A DNA stretch of 64,000 bases from Rhea pennata (taxonomy: Eukaryota > Chordata > Aves > Rheiformes > Rheidae), in assembly GCF_028389875.1 (NCBI RefSeq), contig NW_026907681.1:2108001-2172000 (forward strand). Direction: 5' to 3'. Position numbers and translations under genes: made by a program. Position 1 is the stretch's first letter, and each line of letters starts with the position of its first letter. A model generated the notes under the pieces. The model was given only the letters and a program-made list of their open reading frames with translations, was not told the DNA's origin and did not search any database. Shown here in pieces: positions 32,801 to 45,149 of the stretch.

Positions 32801-34311
32801 CAAGAGGACACAGTGCAAACCAGAACATGATGTAAAGATGATGAAAGATCTTGAGGTGTTCAGTGATGCAGAGAAAGTAAGTATTTATCTCCCTCTTTTT
32901 GTGTGAGTAATATATTTCACACAGCCAAATAATAGTGCTAATTTCATGGAAATAGTTTCTCCGAACAAGTGTGGCAATCTGAGAGAACTCTTTATTTTTC
33001 GTGTCTCATTCTAATACTCTACATACTGATAAGTATGACTGCACTAGATAGGTCCTCCCTGATTAGAGAATACATATTCCTCAGAAAATGTGACATAGCA
33101 GTGAGAAGTTGGTATAGGCACCTTGTGCTGCATTCTCTGAATTGCCTACTTGTGTTTTTTGTGAATGGACATGGTTAAGAATCAGCTGCTTTGGGACTTG
33201 TTTCTCCACTCTGAATCCTATTGAAATGATGGCTAGGGTTGAAATAGGCAAGAAGATTGCCTGGTGCCTTCCATCACCTGGGTACAACCAGCTTTTAATC
33301 TCTTGTGATTTGCTCCTCAGATACTAAATCTTGTTGTTCCTTATGCACAAAAGAGTGATGTGTGCTCAGGCAGTGGGGTTAGGCTACAGGCTAAAAGGGC
33401 ACTGCTTAGCTTCCTGTGCCTGTCCGTGTGACTCAGGTGTGGGTTCCTATTTGCCTGTATTTCCTTGACCTCTCATGCCCTTGTATAGAGTCTCCTGGGT
33501 CCTGTAGTCCAATCACCTGTAAGAGGCAGAAGTGTCCAAGAACTGATTTTATAAATTGACTGAAGCTCCCTTGTGAGAGATTTCCTTGACTGAGAGCCAC
33601 ATGCAGAATTTCCTTTTCAAATCCAAGTGGCATTTGCTGATGGTGTCTTTATGGGTGTTTGTCCTTGTGGCAGCATTGCCTCTGAGTGTAACTGGCTTTC
33701 TGTCGCTAGAGCAGCTTTGATTGTACGTAACAATCCTACATCCTCTGTCTTCGTTTGGCTATGTCACATTGAATCCTCCTAGTGCGCTTTTGAATGACTG
33801 CCACTTCATTTCAGGAGCATCTTCATAGGCTGCCTTTGTAGCTTTTTGTTGGAATCTCAGTTCCTTTCTTTCTGTTTTTTCTTAATCTCTCTCTCTCTCT
33901 CTCTCTTTTTTTTTTTCAAATGAGAATTCAGAATTGCCCGCAGTATTTCATGTGATATGCCTCAAGTGCCAGGAGGAATACTTCCCTATCTGCTGGGAAT
34001 GGGAAACTGTTCCTTTCTTCACGATTCTAGCTGTGGATCACTACTGTGTAGTTAGCTGGTGCACTCAGTTGTGTGTGTGGATAAGAACTCGCAGCAACGT
34101 CCACATTTCCTGAAGCCTGGTTTAGAGGAGAAATCCTTGTGGTTAATCCTGCGTGCCAGAATGGAGTTGCTGTTCTGTCCTGCCGGGTGCTGCCTGCAGG
34201 TACCACAGCCCTGTTGTTTGTGGCCACATCTGGAGTAGCATGGGCAGTTGTGGGCTGCCCAGTACAAGAGAGACAGGGAGCTACTGGCGCGAGTGCAGCA
34301 GAGGTCCTTCT
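28901..34311. other. No recognised gene; two exon-like stretches
   Basis: AT-rich sequence. Plus-strand exon-like pieces with acceptor and GTAAG donor occur at about 30,644-30,708 (contains MSEASRCR after an ATG) and about 32,706-32,877 (ends KMMKDLEVFSDAEK), but they do not join into one clean frame and match nothing I know. They could be non-coding exons of a transcript from the CpG island. A T33 run lies at 29,847-29,879 and a CT run at 33,882-33,904. Confidence 0.3.
29847..29879. repeat. Poly-T tract, 33 bp
   Basis: Uninterrupted T run. Confidence 0.85.
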
Positions 34312-34735
34312 GAGATGCTGAAGGGACTGGAGCATGTCTGATGTGAGGCAAGGCTGAGCAAGCTGGGACTCTTCATCCTGGAGAAGAGAAGGCTGGTGGG
34401 GGATCTTATCAATGTGTGCAAGTAGCTGAAGGGAGGTGGTAGAGAGGATGGGGCCAGGCTCTCTTTAGTGGTGCCCAGGGGTATGATAAGAGGCAACGGG
34501 CACAAACGGCAGCACAGAAGTTCCATCTGAACATGAGGAGAAACTTCTTTCCGATGTGGGTTAGTGAGCACTGGAACAGGTTTCCCAGAGAGGTTGTGGA
34601 GTCCCCTTGGAGATATTCAAAGCCATGCGGACAGGTTCCTGGGCAACATGTGCTCTAGGTGACGCTGCTTGAGCAGGGAGGTGGGACTAGATGATCTCCA
34701 GAGGTCCCTTCCATGCTCAACCATGATGTGATTTG
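34312..34735 (+). mobile_element. CR1 LINE 3' fragment
   Basis: Carries the avian CR1 3' end wording: GGACTGGAGCATGTCTGATG, GAGAAGAGAAGGCTGG, CATCTGAACATGAGGAGAAA and GATGATCTCCAGAGGTCCCT in the right order, truncated at the 5' side. Confidence 0.93.
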
Positions 34736-37700
34736 GTGAGCTTTAGGATAAAGAGCAAAGATAGATTCGTACACGTCAGCATTCTCTCTGGATGTCTTGC
34801 GTCCTTTTTTTGGACGTGTCCTGGGCCATGGATCAACATGTTAACAGAGAGAGACAAGGTAGGCCGTGAACTAAGTTTCAAAGGACAGGCCTTCCGCTTG
34901 TGTACATTATATCCATGCATCCAGGCCAAAACCAGAATGTATCTCTTTTGAAAACAAGGACAACTATGTAGCAGCATTCCAGTGATTCTTACTTGCTTTC
35001 TGCCTAATACGACAACTGTATGCTAATCTTCTGTGCATATGGAGAGCCTTCATAAAGTTACTGCGTATGCACCAAGCGTGTGTGTGTCAGATTCTCGGCA
35101 TTTTTATGACTGCTCCTTCATGTTTCTTATCATGAGCTGCATAGGAACTCCCCAGGAGGAAAGAACAAGACAGAAACTTAAAGAACTGATGAAGAAAATG
35201 AAGGAATCACTCACACTCAAGATGGCACTGCAGGGTAGTTCTGTCTTTCCCGTTTTTTCTGTGTTCTGGCCAAAAGCCTCCTCTGAAACGATGGAAAGGA
35301 GCTGTCTGTAAGAAAGTTGTAAACGGCACTTCCAGGGAGTCTCCAACAGCCTCCTTCCACCATCCTTGGATGTATGGAACATAAATGATAGTTGGTGCTG
35401 CCCTCTGGGCTTTCCACATGCCAGGAAGGGCCGGGTCCCATCTGTGCCCATCCAGCTGGCTTCAGGGGGTATGTGGCCACTGTTCCCATAGCTCTGCCAC
35501 TCCATGTGTCCAGAGCCTGGAACTGAAAAGGTGCAGGACTGCAGTCCATTTTTCTGCACTGGAGAAAAGTGTGGACACCTGAGCAGTTATAGCACAGGGC
35601 TGGTCACTTGGAGACTCGGTTTAGTTCAACAGAGTGAAAATCTGAGTGTAGCAATAGGACCGGCAGGTACTGGTGCCTTCCGCACTGGTCCAGGAGCTGA
35701 GACTTCTCCCCAGGGCTAAGGAGCAGAAAGAACATTTAAGATGGACAGGGAAATACAGGAGGTTTCATTCAGGTCAGATGTCGCAGGATCGGCTTCTGGG
35801 GCCATTTCTATGGTTGCTGTGATGTGACTCCGGTCCCTTGTGCTCAGGGGAGTTACAGAGCCCCGTGTGCAGCTTTTCAGCCTGGGGCTGAGTCCCATAG
35901 GGCTGAAACCTTGGGCTGAGCAGGTATCGATTCCCAGTGGAAAGGCATCTCAGTTTGGGTGCTCTGAGAGAGCAAAGAGACTCTCTGGCTAAAAAAGGGA
36001 GAGTCAAACATTAGCGGCATCTTGTAGTCTTCAGCCAGCCAGGACTTTTAAGGTCCCAGATTGAAGTGTTGGTTCGAGTGCCCAGCAAAGGGAAAAATAG
36101 AGTGCATTGTAGGCTGAGGAGCAATCAGAAGAAATATCCCTGAAAAGCACAGAAGCCATCAAGCAGATTATAGTCACTCGCAGGTCATCCGGCCTTACTC
36201 TTTTCTCTTTCAAACCAAACTCAGGCTTCACCCCAGAGCCACTGAAGCCAATGGAAAGAGTCATTTTCGTAGGGTTTTTTTTTTTTCCTCCTTTGATGTG
36301 CTTGAGCATTTGTTCTAATGCTTTAATGAACAAGTTAAACTTGCAAATACATGTTCTATCACTAAAAAATCAGTCCTAGCCACACTATCTGAGACAGAAT
36401 AAATCAGAAGTTTCGTGAAGCTCTCGCCCTGGAGCGAGTCCAGGTACATCCGGCTCTAGCCACTTGGCAACGGGCAGAAATGCCTTTCTTGTCTGGTTGT
36501 TTCAAACTGTTAGCAGAACCTGGGTACTCCACTATTAAGAACATTTCTTCCTCATTTTTTGGAGGATCGGAAGTCTCAGCATATGAACTACTGGTATATT
36601 TGGGGTAATTGGGCATTTGAGTGTCCTGTGGGATTTGGAGACTCGAATAAGGTAAGAGGGCACAGGAGAGACCACATCTGGACATGGAGTCCAGTTTAGA
36701 GTCCCAAGCTTCAGACTGATGGGGCACACCGGTGTGAGCCCAGGGGAAGCCTGGGCTTCCCCCTGTTTCCTGAGGACCTCTAGCTGCAGGGGAGGCCTCT
36801 GGCTTTGTTCCTGTGCTTGCTGATGGGGCAAGGGACATGCTGTCCCCTGCATCCTGAAAGCCATTGGCCAAAGGAGATGCCACTGGCTCGGCTCCTCCGG
36901 GCATTGCTGGGTCGAGAGGCGTGCTCTCTGTGTCGCTGGCTGCCTCCGTGGCAACATCTCTGGCCTTGATGTCAGGCGAACGGGGCACCTTCTTTCTGGT
37001 GGCACATCTCTGTCTGTGAAGAGTCTCCTGAGGCTACGTCTGACCCAGGTCATGCACGAGGAGGGTTTTCCTCCAGCTCCTCCACCTGTAAAGGCTCTTC
37101 CTGATCAGTCCAATCTGCTTGCTCATCCTGCAGCGCTCCCAGGCCTCTCTTCCCTCTTCTCACCTCCCGTCCCTGCTTGGGCAGCAAGGAGGATCCTAGA
37201 GCAGTGTGAGGTCAACCGGAGGTGTGTTGGCATCCAGCCATGCCGTTGTCAGAGACAAGCAAGGGGTGGAGCTGCGGGGCTGGTCCCTGCTCTTTGCCCT
37301 ACTTCATTCCAGTGATATCTGTCTATTGAGAATAAAGCATAGTGAAGGGCTAGCTTGCTGCTGTTGGGGCAGGGTTTGGGGGCAGCTTTGGGGGTGTTTA
37401 AGGCTCTGGGATAGGCTTCAGGGAGTCTCTGGAGTTGGTGAGGGTGCTGGAGCAAAGTTTGGAGGCATTTAGGGTCTAAAGGGCATGTTCAGGCCCTCAG
37501 CAGGCCCTGCTGAGAAGGAGGAGGAGGTCCATACCCAAGGGGTGCTGCATACATCTGGATGCTGATGCTGCACATGGTTCTGGGCATGCAAGGAAGAGCC
37601 CTGGGGGAACGGAAGAGGAGGAGGCACGGAGCAACTTGTGGGGGACACCAGAAGAGGCATTGTGGAAGCATTGACCTTGTCAAGACCCTCATCCCAGAAG

Positions 37701-37929
37701 AGCTGTGGGGGACACCCACAGCCCAGAGGAGTGGCAAAATCAGGCTGATGTCGTGCTGCGGGAGACATCCAGAGCCGCGTGCAGCACATGGGTGTCTGGG
37801 GAGATGCTGGAGGTGACGTGGGACTCGTGCAGGATTGCAGAGCCTGTGGCTCAGGGGCAGCTGTACAGAGGGAGCAGGGCTTGGGGAGGCTCTGTGAGGG
37901 TTTGTACATCTGTCCTCGGGGTACGGAGG
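34736..37929. other. No recognised gene; unassigned coding-like stretches
   Basis: A plus-strand piece at about 35,139-35,236 with an acceptor-like and a GTAG donor-like edge encodes a charged helix (EERTRQKLKELMKKMKESL). A minus-strand frame at 36,404-36,988 encodes 194 mostly polar residues (EAASDTESTPLDPAMPGG, later EEEMFLIVEYPG), and a second overlapping frame starts MTWVRRSLRRLFTDRD. Neither matches a family I know; the latter could be a decayed N-terminal exon of another MROH-like gene, which is only a guess. Confidence 0.25.
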
Positions 37930-38130
37930 AGCACCAAAGGGCTACTCAGAGGGGCCTGAGCTGCACAGAAGTGTGCACAGAAGGGCCAGGGGTGTACAGA
38001 AAGGCACATGGAGGCTACTGGGGTTTTCCAAAAGCTGCATGGAGGGGCATAGGACATGCAGAAAGGCGCACAGAGAGCCCTGGGGTGCACTCAAGGGCCC
38101 ACAGAAGGCCCTGAGGTGCACTGAAAGGTA
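37930..38130. repeat. Degenerate tandem repeat, unit about 35-40 bp
   Basis: Repeated words such as GTGCACAGAAGGGCC, GTACAGAAAGGCACATGG and GTGCACTGAAAGGTACATGG in tandem, about five units, 3' of the MROH gene. Confidence 0.6.
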
Positions 38131-38403
38131 CATGGATGAGTCCTAATGGGGCTGCAGGGCAGATCACGTACACCCTCAGATGCCCCAGAGGTGGCTGTGA
38201 GTGCACCAGCTTGCTTCCTTTACCCTTGAATTCGCCACAGGGCCTGACAAGGCACACATGCTCCCATGCCCTCTATCACCTCCTGCTCTCCAGCTGCATC
38301 CACCTCCTCTCCATGGCATCCACACTCCTCCTCCCACACTCACCTGCAGCCCCCACCAGTCCCACCTGCCCCAGCTTTCCAAATGTACACAAGAAAAAGC
38401 CTT

Positions 38404-38409
38404 GTTTTA
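38404..38409 (-). terminator. ATTAAA polyadenylation signal candidate for the MROH gene
   Basis: ATTAAA on the minus strand about 180 bp after the MROH stop codon. Confidence 0.35.
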
Positions 38410-38590
38410 ATATGGGCATGAGCAAATGCAGAAACAGGGCTTCCCAGGCAAGTTGTGGCGTCTTCATGCTTGTGCAAGTCCAATGAGACGTGGCCTGGAG
38501 CTACCTGCTTTGCTGAATGTGCTCTGCACTGGAGGCAGACCAGCAACTCGGGGATGCTGAATTATGGGAAGCTCATCCCACACTGGTTCT

Positions 38591-41500
38591 TCAGCCTTGG
38601 TGCCACCACTGCCAGGCTCTCCGCAGGCGAGCGAGCAGGGCTCGGATGGTGAAGCCTGACGGGGATGCTTTCCTGGGCTCTCGGAGGGCAAAGGTTGTGT
38701 ACGTTGCCAGGAAGCGGACTGTGGGGCTGCTGTCATGCTCCAAGCGCTGAAGTACTGTGGTGGGAGGAAAGAGTGGTGATCATGGCCTGTATCAGCAGAG
38801 CCCCCAGGCCCTTCCTGGAGGGAGGGCCAAGGGGAAGCCAGGCACCAGGAAACCTGCCTGTGCTCAGTGATACTCCAAATGTTCCCCAAATTCCCTTCAG
38901 GAAGGTAGGCAAGAGCCCTCCAGCCTTGTGCAGGGCACGGGTGCTCTCTGCCTGGCCAAAAGCATTGGCCCTCAAATGCCCCAGAAATTCCCTGCATCTC
39001 CAGGCACCAACCCCAGCCAGCCCTGCATGCCCTACGTACAGCTGCACATCTCCTCCAGGTTCTCCCCGTGCCAGTCCAGGAGCCGCCCAGCAAGCCCTAA
39101 GCACACACAGCCCATCACAAGGTGAGAGCCAGGCCAGGAGGGAGGGATCTGGGGCTGGGTAGAGGGACGTGGCCTTTGGGGCAGAGATCTAGTGCTGGGG
39201 AGAAGGACCTAGGGGCTGGGGAGAGGGACTTGGGGTCTGGTCAGATGGGCCCAGGCATTATGGAGAAAGACCAAAGGACTGTTCAGAGGGTCTCAAGTGC
39301 TGGGGAGAGGGATCCAGGCATTAAGGAGGGGGTTGTGGGGGCTGGGGAGGGGGATCCAGAGTCTTGGGAGAGGGACCTGGTGGTGGGGAGAGGGTCACAG
39401 ACGCTGAGGAGAGGGACATGGGCTCTTGGGAGAGGGCCAGGAGGGCTGGGGAGAAGCACCCAGGTGTTATGGAAAAGGACCTAGGGACTGGGAAGTGGGT
39501 CCCATGTGCTGGGGAGAGGGACCTTGGCATTCAGGGGTGAGGCGTGGGGAGAGGAACCGAGTGCTGGGGAGAGGGTCACGGGCATTGAGGAGGGGAACAC
39601 AGGCTCTTGGAAGAGGGCTGAGGAGAAGGATCTTGGGGCTGGCGAGAGGGTCGTGGGTGCCCGAGGGGGTCTCACCGAGGAAGTATGCCGCCTGCTCACG
39701 CAGGGGAGTCCGGGGATCCTCCAGGTACCGGCAGCTGCAGCTCACATACTCGCTGGCTACCGGCCCGGCATTCCGCACCTGCAGGGACCCCCAGTAAAGG
39801 TGCTGGCACCGCCGAGCCTGCTCCCCTCTGTGGGACACCTATCCCCTCTCTAGGACAGGCGTTGCCAACACTGGGTCCACCCCCCCTCCCAGGACAGGTG
39901 AGGGCACAACCAAGACAGGGTCTAGCACGGCCGGGACAGCTGTTGGCACTGATGGAAAAGATGTTGGCAGAGAAGGGGCAGTGGCTGGCACCGCCAGGAC
40001 AGGGGCTAGGACTGCCAGGAGAGATGCTGACACCTTTGGGGCAGTGGTTGGCACCTCTGGGAAAGGAGCTAGCCCTGCTTCAGTAGGGGCCGGCACTTCC
40101 AGGGAAGATGCTGCTGGCATAGCTGGGACAGGGATTGGCACTGGCTTTGCAAGCAGTCAGATTGCAAATTGTCCCAGGAGAAGCAACCTCCAGGACAAGG
40201 GCTGGCACCTGCAGGACAGCTGCTGGCACTGCTGGGACAGGGGCTGGCTCCCACGAGAGGTGCTGGCAACAGCGGGACAGGGGCCAGCACCTCCGGGACA
40301 GGCATGGTGCTGCTGGGGCTTCCTTACCAGGTACTCGCCAATGTACCAGATCTGTGCTCTCTCGGCCAGCTTCTGGAGCTGCTTCCAGTGTAGGAGCTTT
40401 GCAGCGTCCACGAGAGCTGCCTGGGCCACCTTGGGAGGAGTGGGGAGACGGGTGATGGCACCACGGCCAGGCCAGGGACACCCCACAGCCGCCGCCCCGA
40501 GTGTCCCCCGGGTGGCCGTACGGCCTGCCACAGTGCCCTGTACCTGTGCCACCCCGGGGTGTGGGTCACTCAGATGCAGGAAGAGGGGCAGCAGTCCCTG
40601 GCGTGCCACCTGCTTCATCTGCTGCCTCTCGCTGCCTGCTGCCCGGCTCAGCAGCTCCCCAAAGAGCCGCATGGCCAGCTCCCGCACCGCTCTGACCTCC
40701 TGTTGGGGCAAACACGGCAACGTCAGCAGGGGCGATGGAGAGTAACCAGAAAGGGCTCCCTACCAGCTCCCTGCCGCCATCCTCACACTGGAGAAGAGGG
40801 ACAGAAGGTCATGGGCCAGCTGCACAGCGAAGCGGCTGCTTTGCGATGGGGTGATGTGGTGCAGCACGTTACTCAGCACCACCAGCGCTTTGGCATCTGT
40901 CTCCCCATCAGCGTCCTGCAGCTGCTTCACCACGTGCGGGATCAGCTTCTGCATCTTCCTTGCCTGCAGCGAGACATGCAGCATTTTCCTCAGACCACTG
41001 ATGGTGGAAATGCTCTGTACAGAGGCACGGGCGGCAAGCGCTCACTCACTGTGGCGGGTCTCTCAGAGAGGAAGAGGAGGCCGCGGAGCGCCAGCCAGCG
41101 CATGACTCGGCGCTCGTTGCCCAGCTGCTCCTGGCAGAGGCTCAGTGCCACCTCGTCATCTGCCGCGCACAGATCAGGGCACTGCAGCAGCTGCAACGGC
41201 ACAGGGTCAGGGTGGCACAGGGACCAGTGGCCACAGCTAGGACCAGGACCCTGGCACGTAGCACGGCATTCCCACTGCCACCTCCCACTTGGCCCCAGCC
41301 CTAGCCCCAGCCCCAGCCCCAGGGGCAGCCCCAGCTCCAGCTGGATCCCCTCATCATTGCCCCCTTGTGCACAACCCCTCCACCCCATCCCTGTGCCCTC
41401 AGCGCCATCCCCATGTCCCCATCCCCTCAGCCTGGCTCCATCTGCAGCCCTCTGGCCTTTCTTCAGAGCACATGGAGTGCTGAGGGCCAGCACAGAGGGT

Positions 41501-43233
41501 GCGTGAGACACAGGGGACAGCTGGGGACTAACAGAGGCACCAGCAGAGTCCTAGTTCTGCTGTCACCAGCCACCCCTTCCCACTCATGCCAGCACCTCAC
41601 AGCCTACCTCGATGAAGAAGGCCATAGAAGGGATCTCCTGGCACCTGTCCTTGCCCCTCAGGGCCACGCTCAGGTTCAGGAAGACCTCAGCACGCTCCTC
41701 CAGGGGGTTGCCCTGCATCTGCCTGGCAATGGGCAGGAGAGTCACCGTGGTGGCCAAGACCGATGGGCAAAGTGCAGTGGGACCCCGTGGTGGGACGGGA
41801 AGTAAGGACCGGAAGGGGCTTACCTGGCCAGCAAGGTAACCCCCGTGAGGTGAGTCTCAGGCTGGCTGATCATGTCCCAGCCACCCCGCTGCTGCATGGC
41901 AGTGACCTGCTCCCTATAGCCACTGCAGCACAACAACGCCTGCATGGCTTGCACCACCACCCTGCGCAGGGAGAAGAGCACTGATCTGTCATCCCCTTCT
42001 CCAGCATGGGCACTGGGGGACAGACCGGGTGGACAGGGTACCTGACAGGCCTGTGAGGCATGAGTTTGCCCTCGCGGCTGAAGGCAGGGATGTCCTCTTG
42101 CGCACAGACGATGGTAAAGGACAGCTGGAAGAAGAGCGCCAGGTAGAGGCGGGGGAAGAGTGCCTTCACCTGCTGCTTGCACGTGTGCTGCAGGAGGATG
42201 ATGTTCAGTGCCCGGGTTGCCTGCAAAGACACCAATGGCAGCTCTCACTAGTGCCACAGCTGCATGCACGGGGAGGCTTTGCTCAGCCAGCAAGCCTGTG
42301 GGGCAACTCACGGTCAGAGGAAGGATGCAGCTGAGGTCCCTGATGGTGGTGCCCGGTTTGCAGAAGGGCCGCTCCTGCACCACACAGAGCAGCTCCTGCA
42401 GCACCTTCTCCGCTGTCAAAGACTGGGAGACCATCACCTCCCACATGGCCACGGCAACACTGTGAGTCCAAGCCAGAAAGGGTCAGGTCAGCATTGTGGC
42501 ATCCTGCTGACCCTTGCCAGCACTGGCCCACCCGGCAGATCTGTGAGGCCTGGAGGGAGCAGAGCTGCAGCCCTGCGGCTGCTGCACTCAGGCTGGCAAC
42601 AGGGGAAGTGTACCTGTCACAGGTCGGGGAGCAGCTCAGCAGGCCAGTGACCACCTCGCTGGGGTAGTGGCATGTCAGGCGGAGAAGGAAGGTCTTCAAC
42701 ATGTCCTGGGCTGCGGCCTTACTGATGCCTGGCAGGTGCTCATAGATATGTGCCACAGTCAGCTGCAACTGGAAGAAAGACGGGTTGGCACCAGCCTGCT
42801 GCCACAGGAAACCCCTTTGCCAGATAAATTGTGCTCTAGAGCCCCGTGCTTGGGGGTCATCACCAGTGGGCTGGAGGCTTACATGTTCTGGCTTGGCAGC
42901 GCAGTATCCCATCATATCCTCGAGCACGTGTGTTGCCGCTGAGGTGTTGTAGGCACTGCTGTCCTTCATGCCCTCGATGGCCATAAGGACCACATCTGCC
43001 TGCTCAGCCTCCTCACAGGCCTCCATGGGGCAGCTCGGGGGTCCATCCTCCTCCTTGACCCCAGTTCTCATGGAGACGTCAGGGCGTCTCTCCATATCAT
43101 CAACCCAAGCCTCTTTTGGGCGTCTGGGGGGTCTGGCCTCCTCCTTGACCCAGGCCTCCATGGGGTGGCTGGGGGGATGGTCCTCATCCTCACCCCACAC
43201 TGCCGCAGGGCGGCTGGGGTGTCTCCCTGCCAT
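38591..43233 (-). CDS. Maestro heat-like repeat (MROH) family protein, 13 exons
   Basis: MROH proteins are long arrays of HEAT-like helical repeats; the family is expanded in birds and its function is mostly unknown. Exons on the minus strand: 43,233-42,883; 42,768-42,614; 42,459-42,312; 42,220-42,042; 41,961-41,824; 41,722-41,608; 41,190-41,050; 40,963-40,764; 40,699-40,544; 40,429-40,328; 39,778-39,676; 39,096-39,040; 38,754-38,591. Donor and acceptor sites are GT-AG and phases agree except at the eighth exon. Family wording includes [21 protein letters not shown]...[56 protein letters not shown] and [12 protein letters not shown]. The eighth exon is 200 nt where 201 would keep phase: it ends in frame two but the next exon reads in frame zero, so either a base is missing or the gene is dead. 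The product would be about 670 residues. The first exon has a charged repeat-rich N-terminus. Confidence 0.85.
39130..39660. repeat. Purine-rich minisatellite in an MROH intron
   Basis: Tandem units of about 30-35 bp built on GGGCTGGGGAGAGGGACCTGG with variants, about 15 copies, filling the intron between the eleventh and twelfth exons. G-rich on the plus strand. Confidence 0.85.
39860..40320. repeat. Second minisatellite in an MROH intron
   Basis: Tandem units of about 30 bp with GCTGGCACCTSCAGGACAGG-like wording, about 14 copies, filling the intron between the tenth and eleventh exons. Confidence 0.85.
41290..41342. repeat. (CCCCAG)n simple repeat
   Basis: Short hexamer array with GCCCTAGCCCCAGCCCCAG wording in the intron between the sixth and seventh MROH exons. 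Confidence 0.75.
43072..43200 (-). repeat. Coding repeat in the MROH N-terminus
   Basis: On the minus strand the first exon encodes related segments [20 protein letters not shown] and [18 protein letters not shown], spaced about 18-24 residues apart, consistent with an expanded short repeat. Confidence 0.6.
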
Positions 43234-43734
43234 GCCAGCTCTGGGGCTCAGGAGGGACACGAAGGAGCAGTGGTGAAAGGGGGGCCTTCACAGGACCGTG
43301 GGCTGGCTGAGGGAGCTCCCTGGGAGATCCTAGCCGTCCCCCTCCCCTCACACTGAGGCGATGCTGTGGGGCATTACGTGACACCACGAGGGACCATTGG
43401 AGTCACAGTGGGGGGGACAGTGGAGGTCACAAAGGGCCCTGACATCACCCCGGTCGGTCTCTGCCGCAGCTCACTGCAGTGAGGCCTCCGTGGGGCTGGC
43501 TAGGAGGTGAGGGGGGCTGCTCATTAGCTAATTACACAAAGGTGACCCGTGAAGGGCCACCTCTGAGCCAGGGATTCCCCGTGTAGGTCTGAAATAGGGA
43601 AGCTGGTGGGGAGTCTCCATGCCCAGGGGCAGCCAGGGGCTGGGGCTCCTGAGGCAGCTGAGGCAGCGGCAGCCATGGGGCAAATCGGGCTGGTAGGGGC
43701 GGTGGGCAGGGGGCAGGCAGTTTTGGGGGGGGTT
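43234..43734. other. 5' flank of the MROH gene
   Basis: GC-rich, no clear TATA box; presumably promoter and 5' UTR, but no element could be assigned. Confidence 0.3.
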
Positions 43735-43930
43735 AGCCAGGAGAAGAGAAGGCTGAGAGGGGATCTTATTAATCTCCACAAATACCTTAAGGGAGGGTGC
43801 GGGGGGGAGTGTCAAGGGGATGGGGCCGAACTCGGATCAGTGCTGCCATGCGACAGGACAAGAGGCAATGGGCAGACTGTCTCTACCACAATAAAACCTG
43901 AACATGAGGAAAAAGCAGTATTTTCAATAT
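43735..43930 (+). mobile_element. CR1 LINE fragment
   Basis: Matches CR1 3' wording: GGAGAAGAGAAGGCTGAGAG, GGATCTTATTAATCTCCACA and AACATGAGGAAAAA; truncated at both ends. Confidence 0.9.
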
Positions 43931-45149
43931 GTGACCTGTTACAGACAACCTTCCTCCTCACCTCCCAACCCTGCCATTTCTCTCATCAGCCACTGGAGAC
44001 TTACATCACTCCTGTTAAAACCTAGCCTGTTTCCATTCGAATCTGTAGCTGAATGTTGCAGCTCCTACGCACCAATTCCCACCTGCCCTCCTTAGAGAGT
44101 TGGCTGCAGACATAGGAGGGTTTTTCTTAATTGCAAACAAAAATAAAATAAGATACAGCTTAATACACAGTCAAATGCACTCCTCTACTGTATGTTAAGT
44201 CCAAGCTGCCTCCAGTGAGGGCCACTTTCCACAAGAAATTACCTTCCTTGGACTGTTTTTGACTGGTAGGTAGAAATGGATAGACAGAAGCACTGCTACG
44301 GAGTAGACTAAGGAGACAATCAGACTCCTCAAAAGACAAGGCAAGTTTGAGGCTCCCTGAGGCTCAGAGCAGCAACTGGAGAGCTGAGCGGTATCTGATG
44401 GATAATGAGCAAGGGGAGGAGGAAAACGGGAAAGTTACAGAAAGTTTTCCAGATAGTCCAGATAGTCTGATATAAAGGGAACTTTACACATGACCACTTT
44501 GATGAGGACAGGTGCAAATATGTGAAAGATCAGTGAGATTACATCGACAGCATTATAGCCCGAGCAGTGGTAATGCAAGGCAAGGGGCAGAGCAGTACTT
44601 CTTCTCCTGAGATTAATATCATTCCTGAAAATTTCCAGTGTGCTTTCATGGGAAAATGTTGACATTTTATTAAAACTATTCAGCCATTTCAGCTGAGGAG
44701 AAGGTGCTCCTATCTTTTCTTTAAATGTTGAAAACAATTCTTCACCTTTCCAGGCAGAGCTCAGGTGTCTAAGCACAGGCACCCAGGGGCACTTGGGGAG
44801 GCCCCAGTGTGTCGGAGGTAGCTGCTTGGGCCTGGCAGCTCTCATGGAGGACCTGTGGGAGCCCCTCGGAGCTGCAGATGGAGGCTGGGCAGAGGAGAAC
44901 AGGGCACCTACAATGGCACCAGCTGTCTGTATTCCTGCGGCTGCAGTCCGCCCCAGTTCTGGAAATCACTTTCCTTTAAAGAAAAAATAATCGCCCTCAA
45001 AAGATCCAGTAGCCTTTCTTTTACACTCATGCCTGCACCATTAAAAAGATATTTGTGAGTCTTGCGCAGAGCTCAGTGGCCCCCGAACACTCCCTGCCCA
45101 GGGCTGTCCATGCCACTCCTCACTCTCTGTACAGAGTAAGTCGTGCACA
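43931..45149. other. No gene recognised
   Basis: A minus-strand frame at 44,435-44,845 (136 codons) shows no family features. Otherwise unremarkable. Confidence 0.4.

Noticed and set aside
38464..39660. Long frames over the purine-rich minisatellite
   Set aside because: They translate tandem repeats in an intron and are not bounded by splice sites in phase with the MROH exons.
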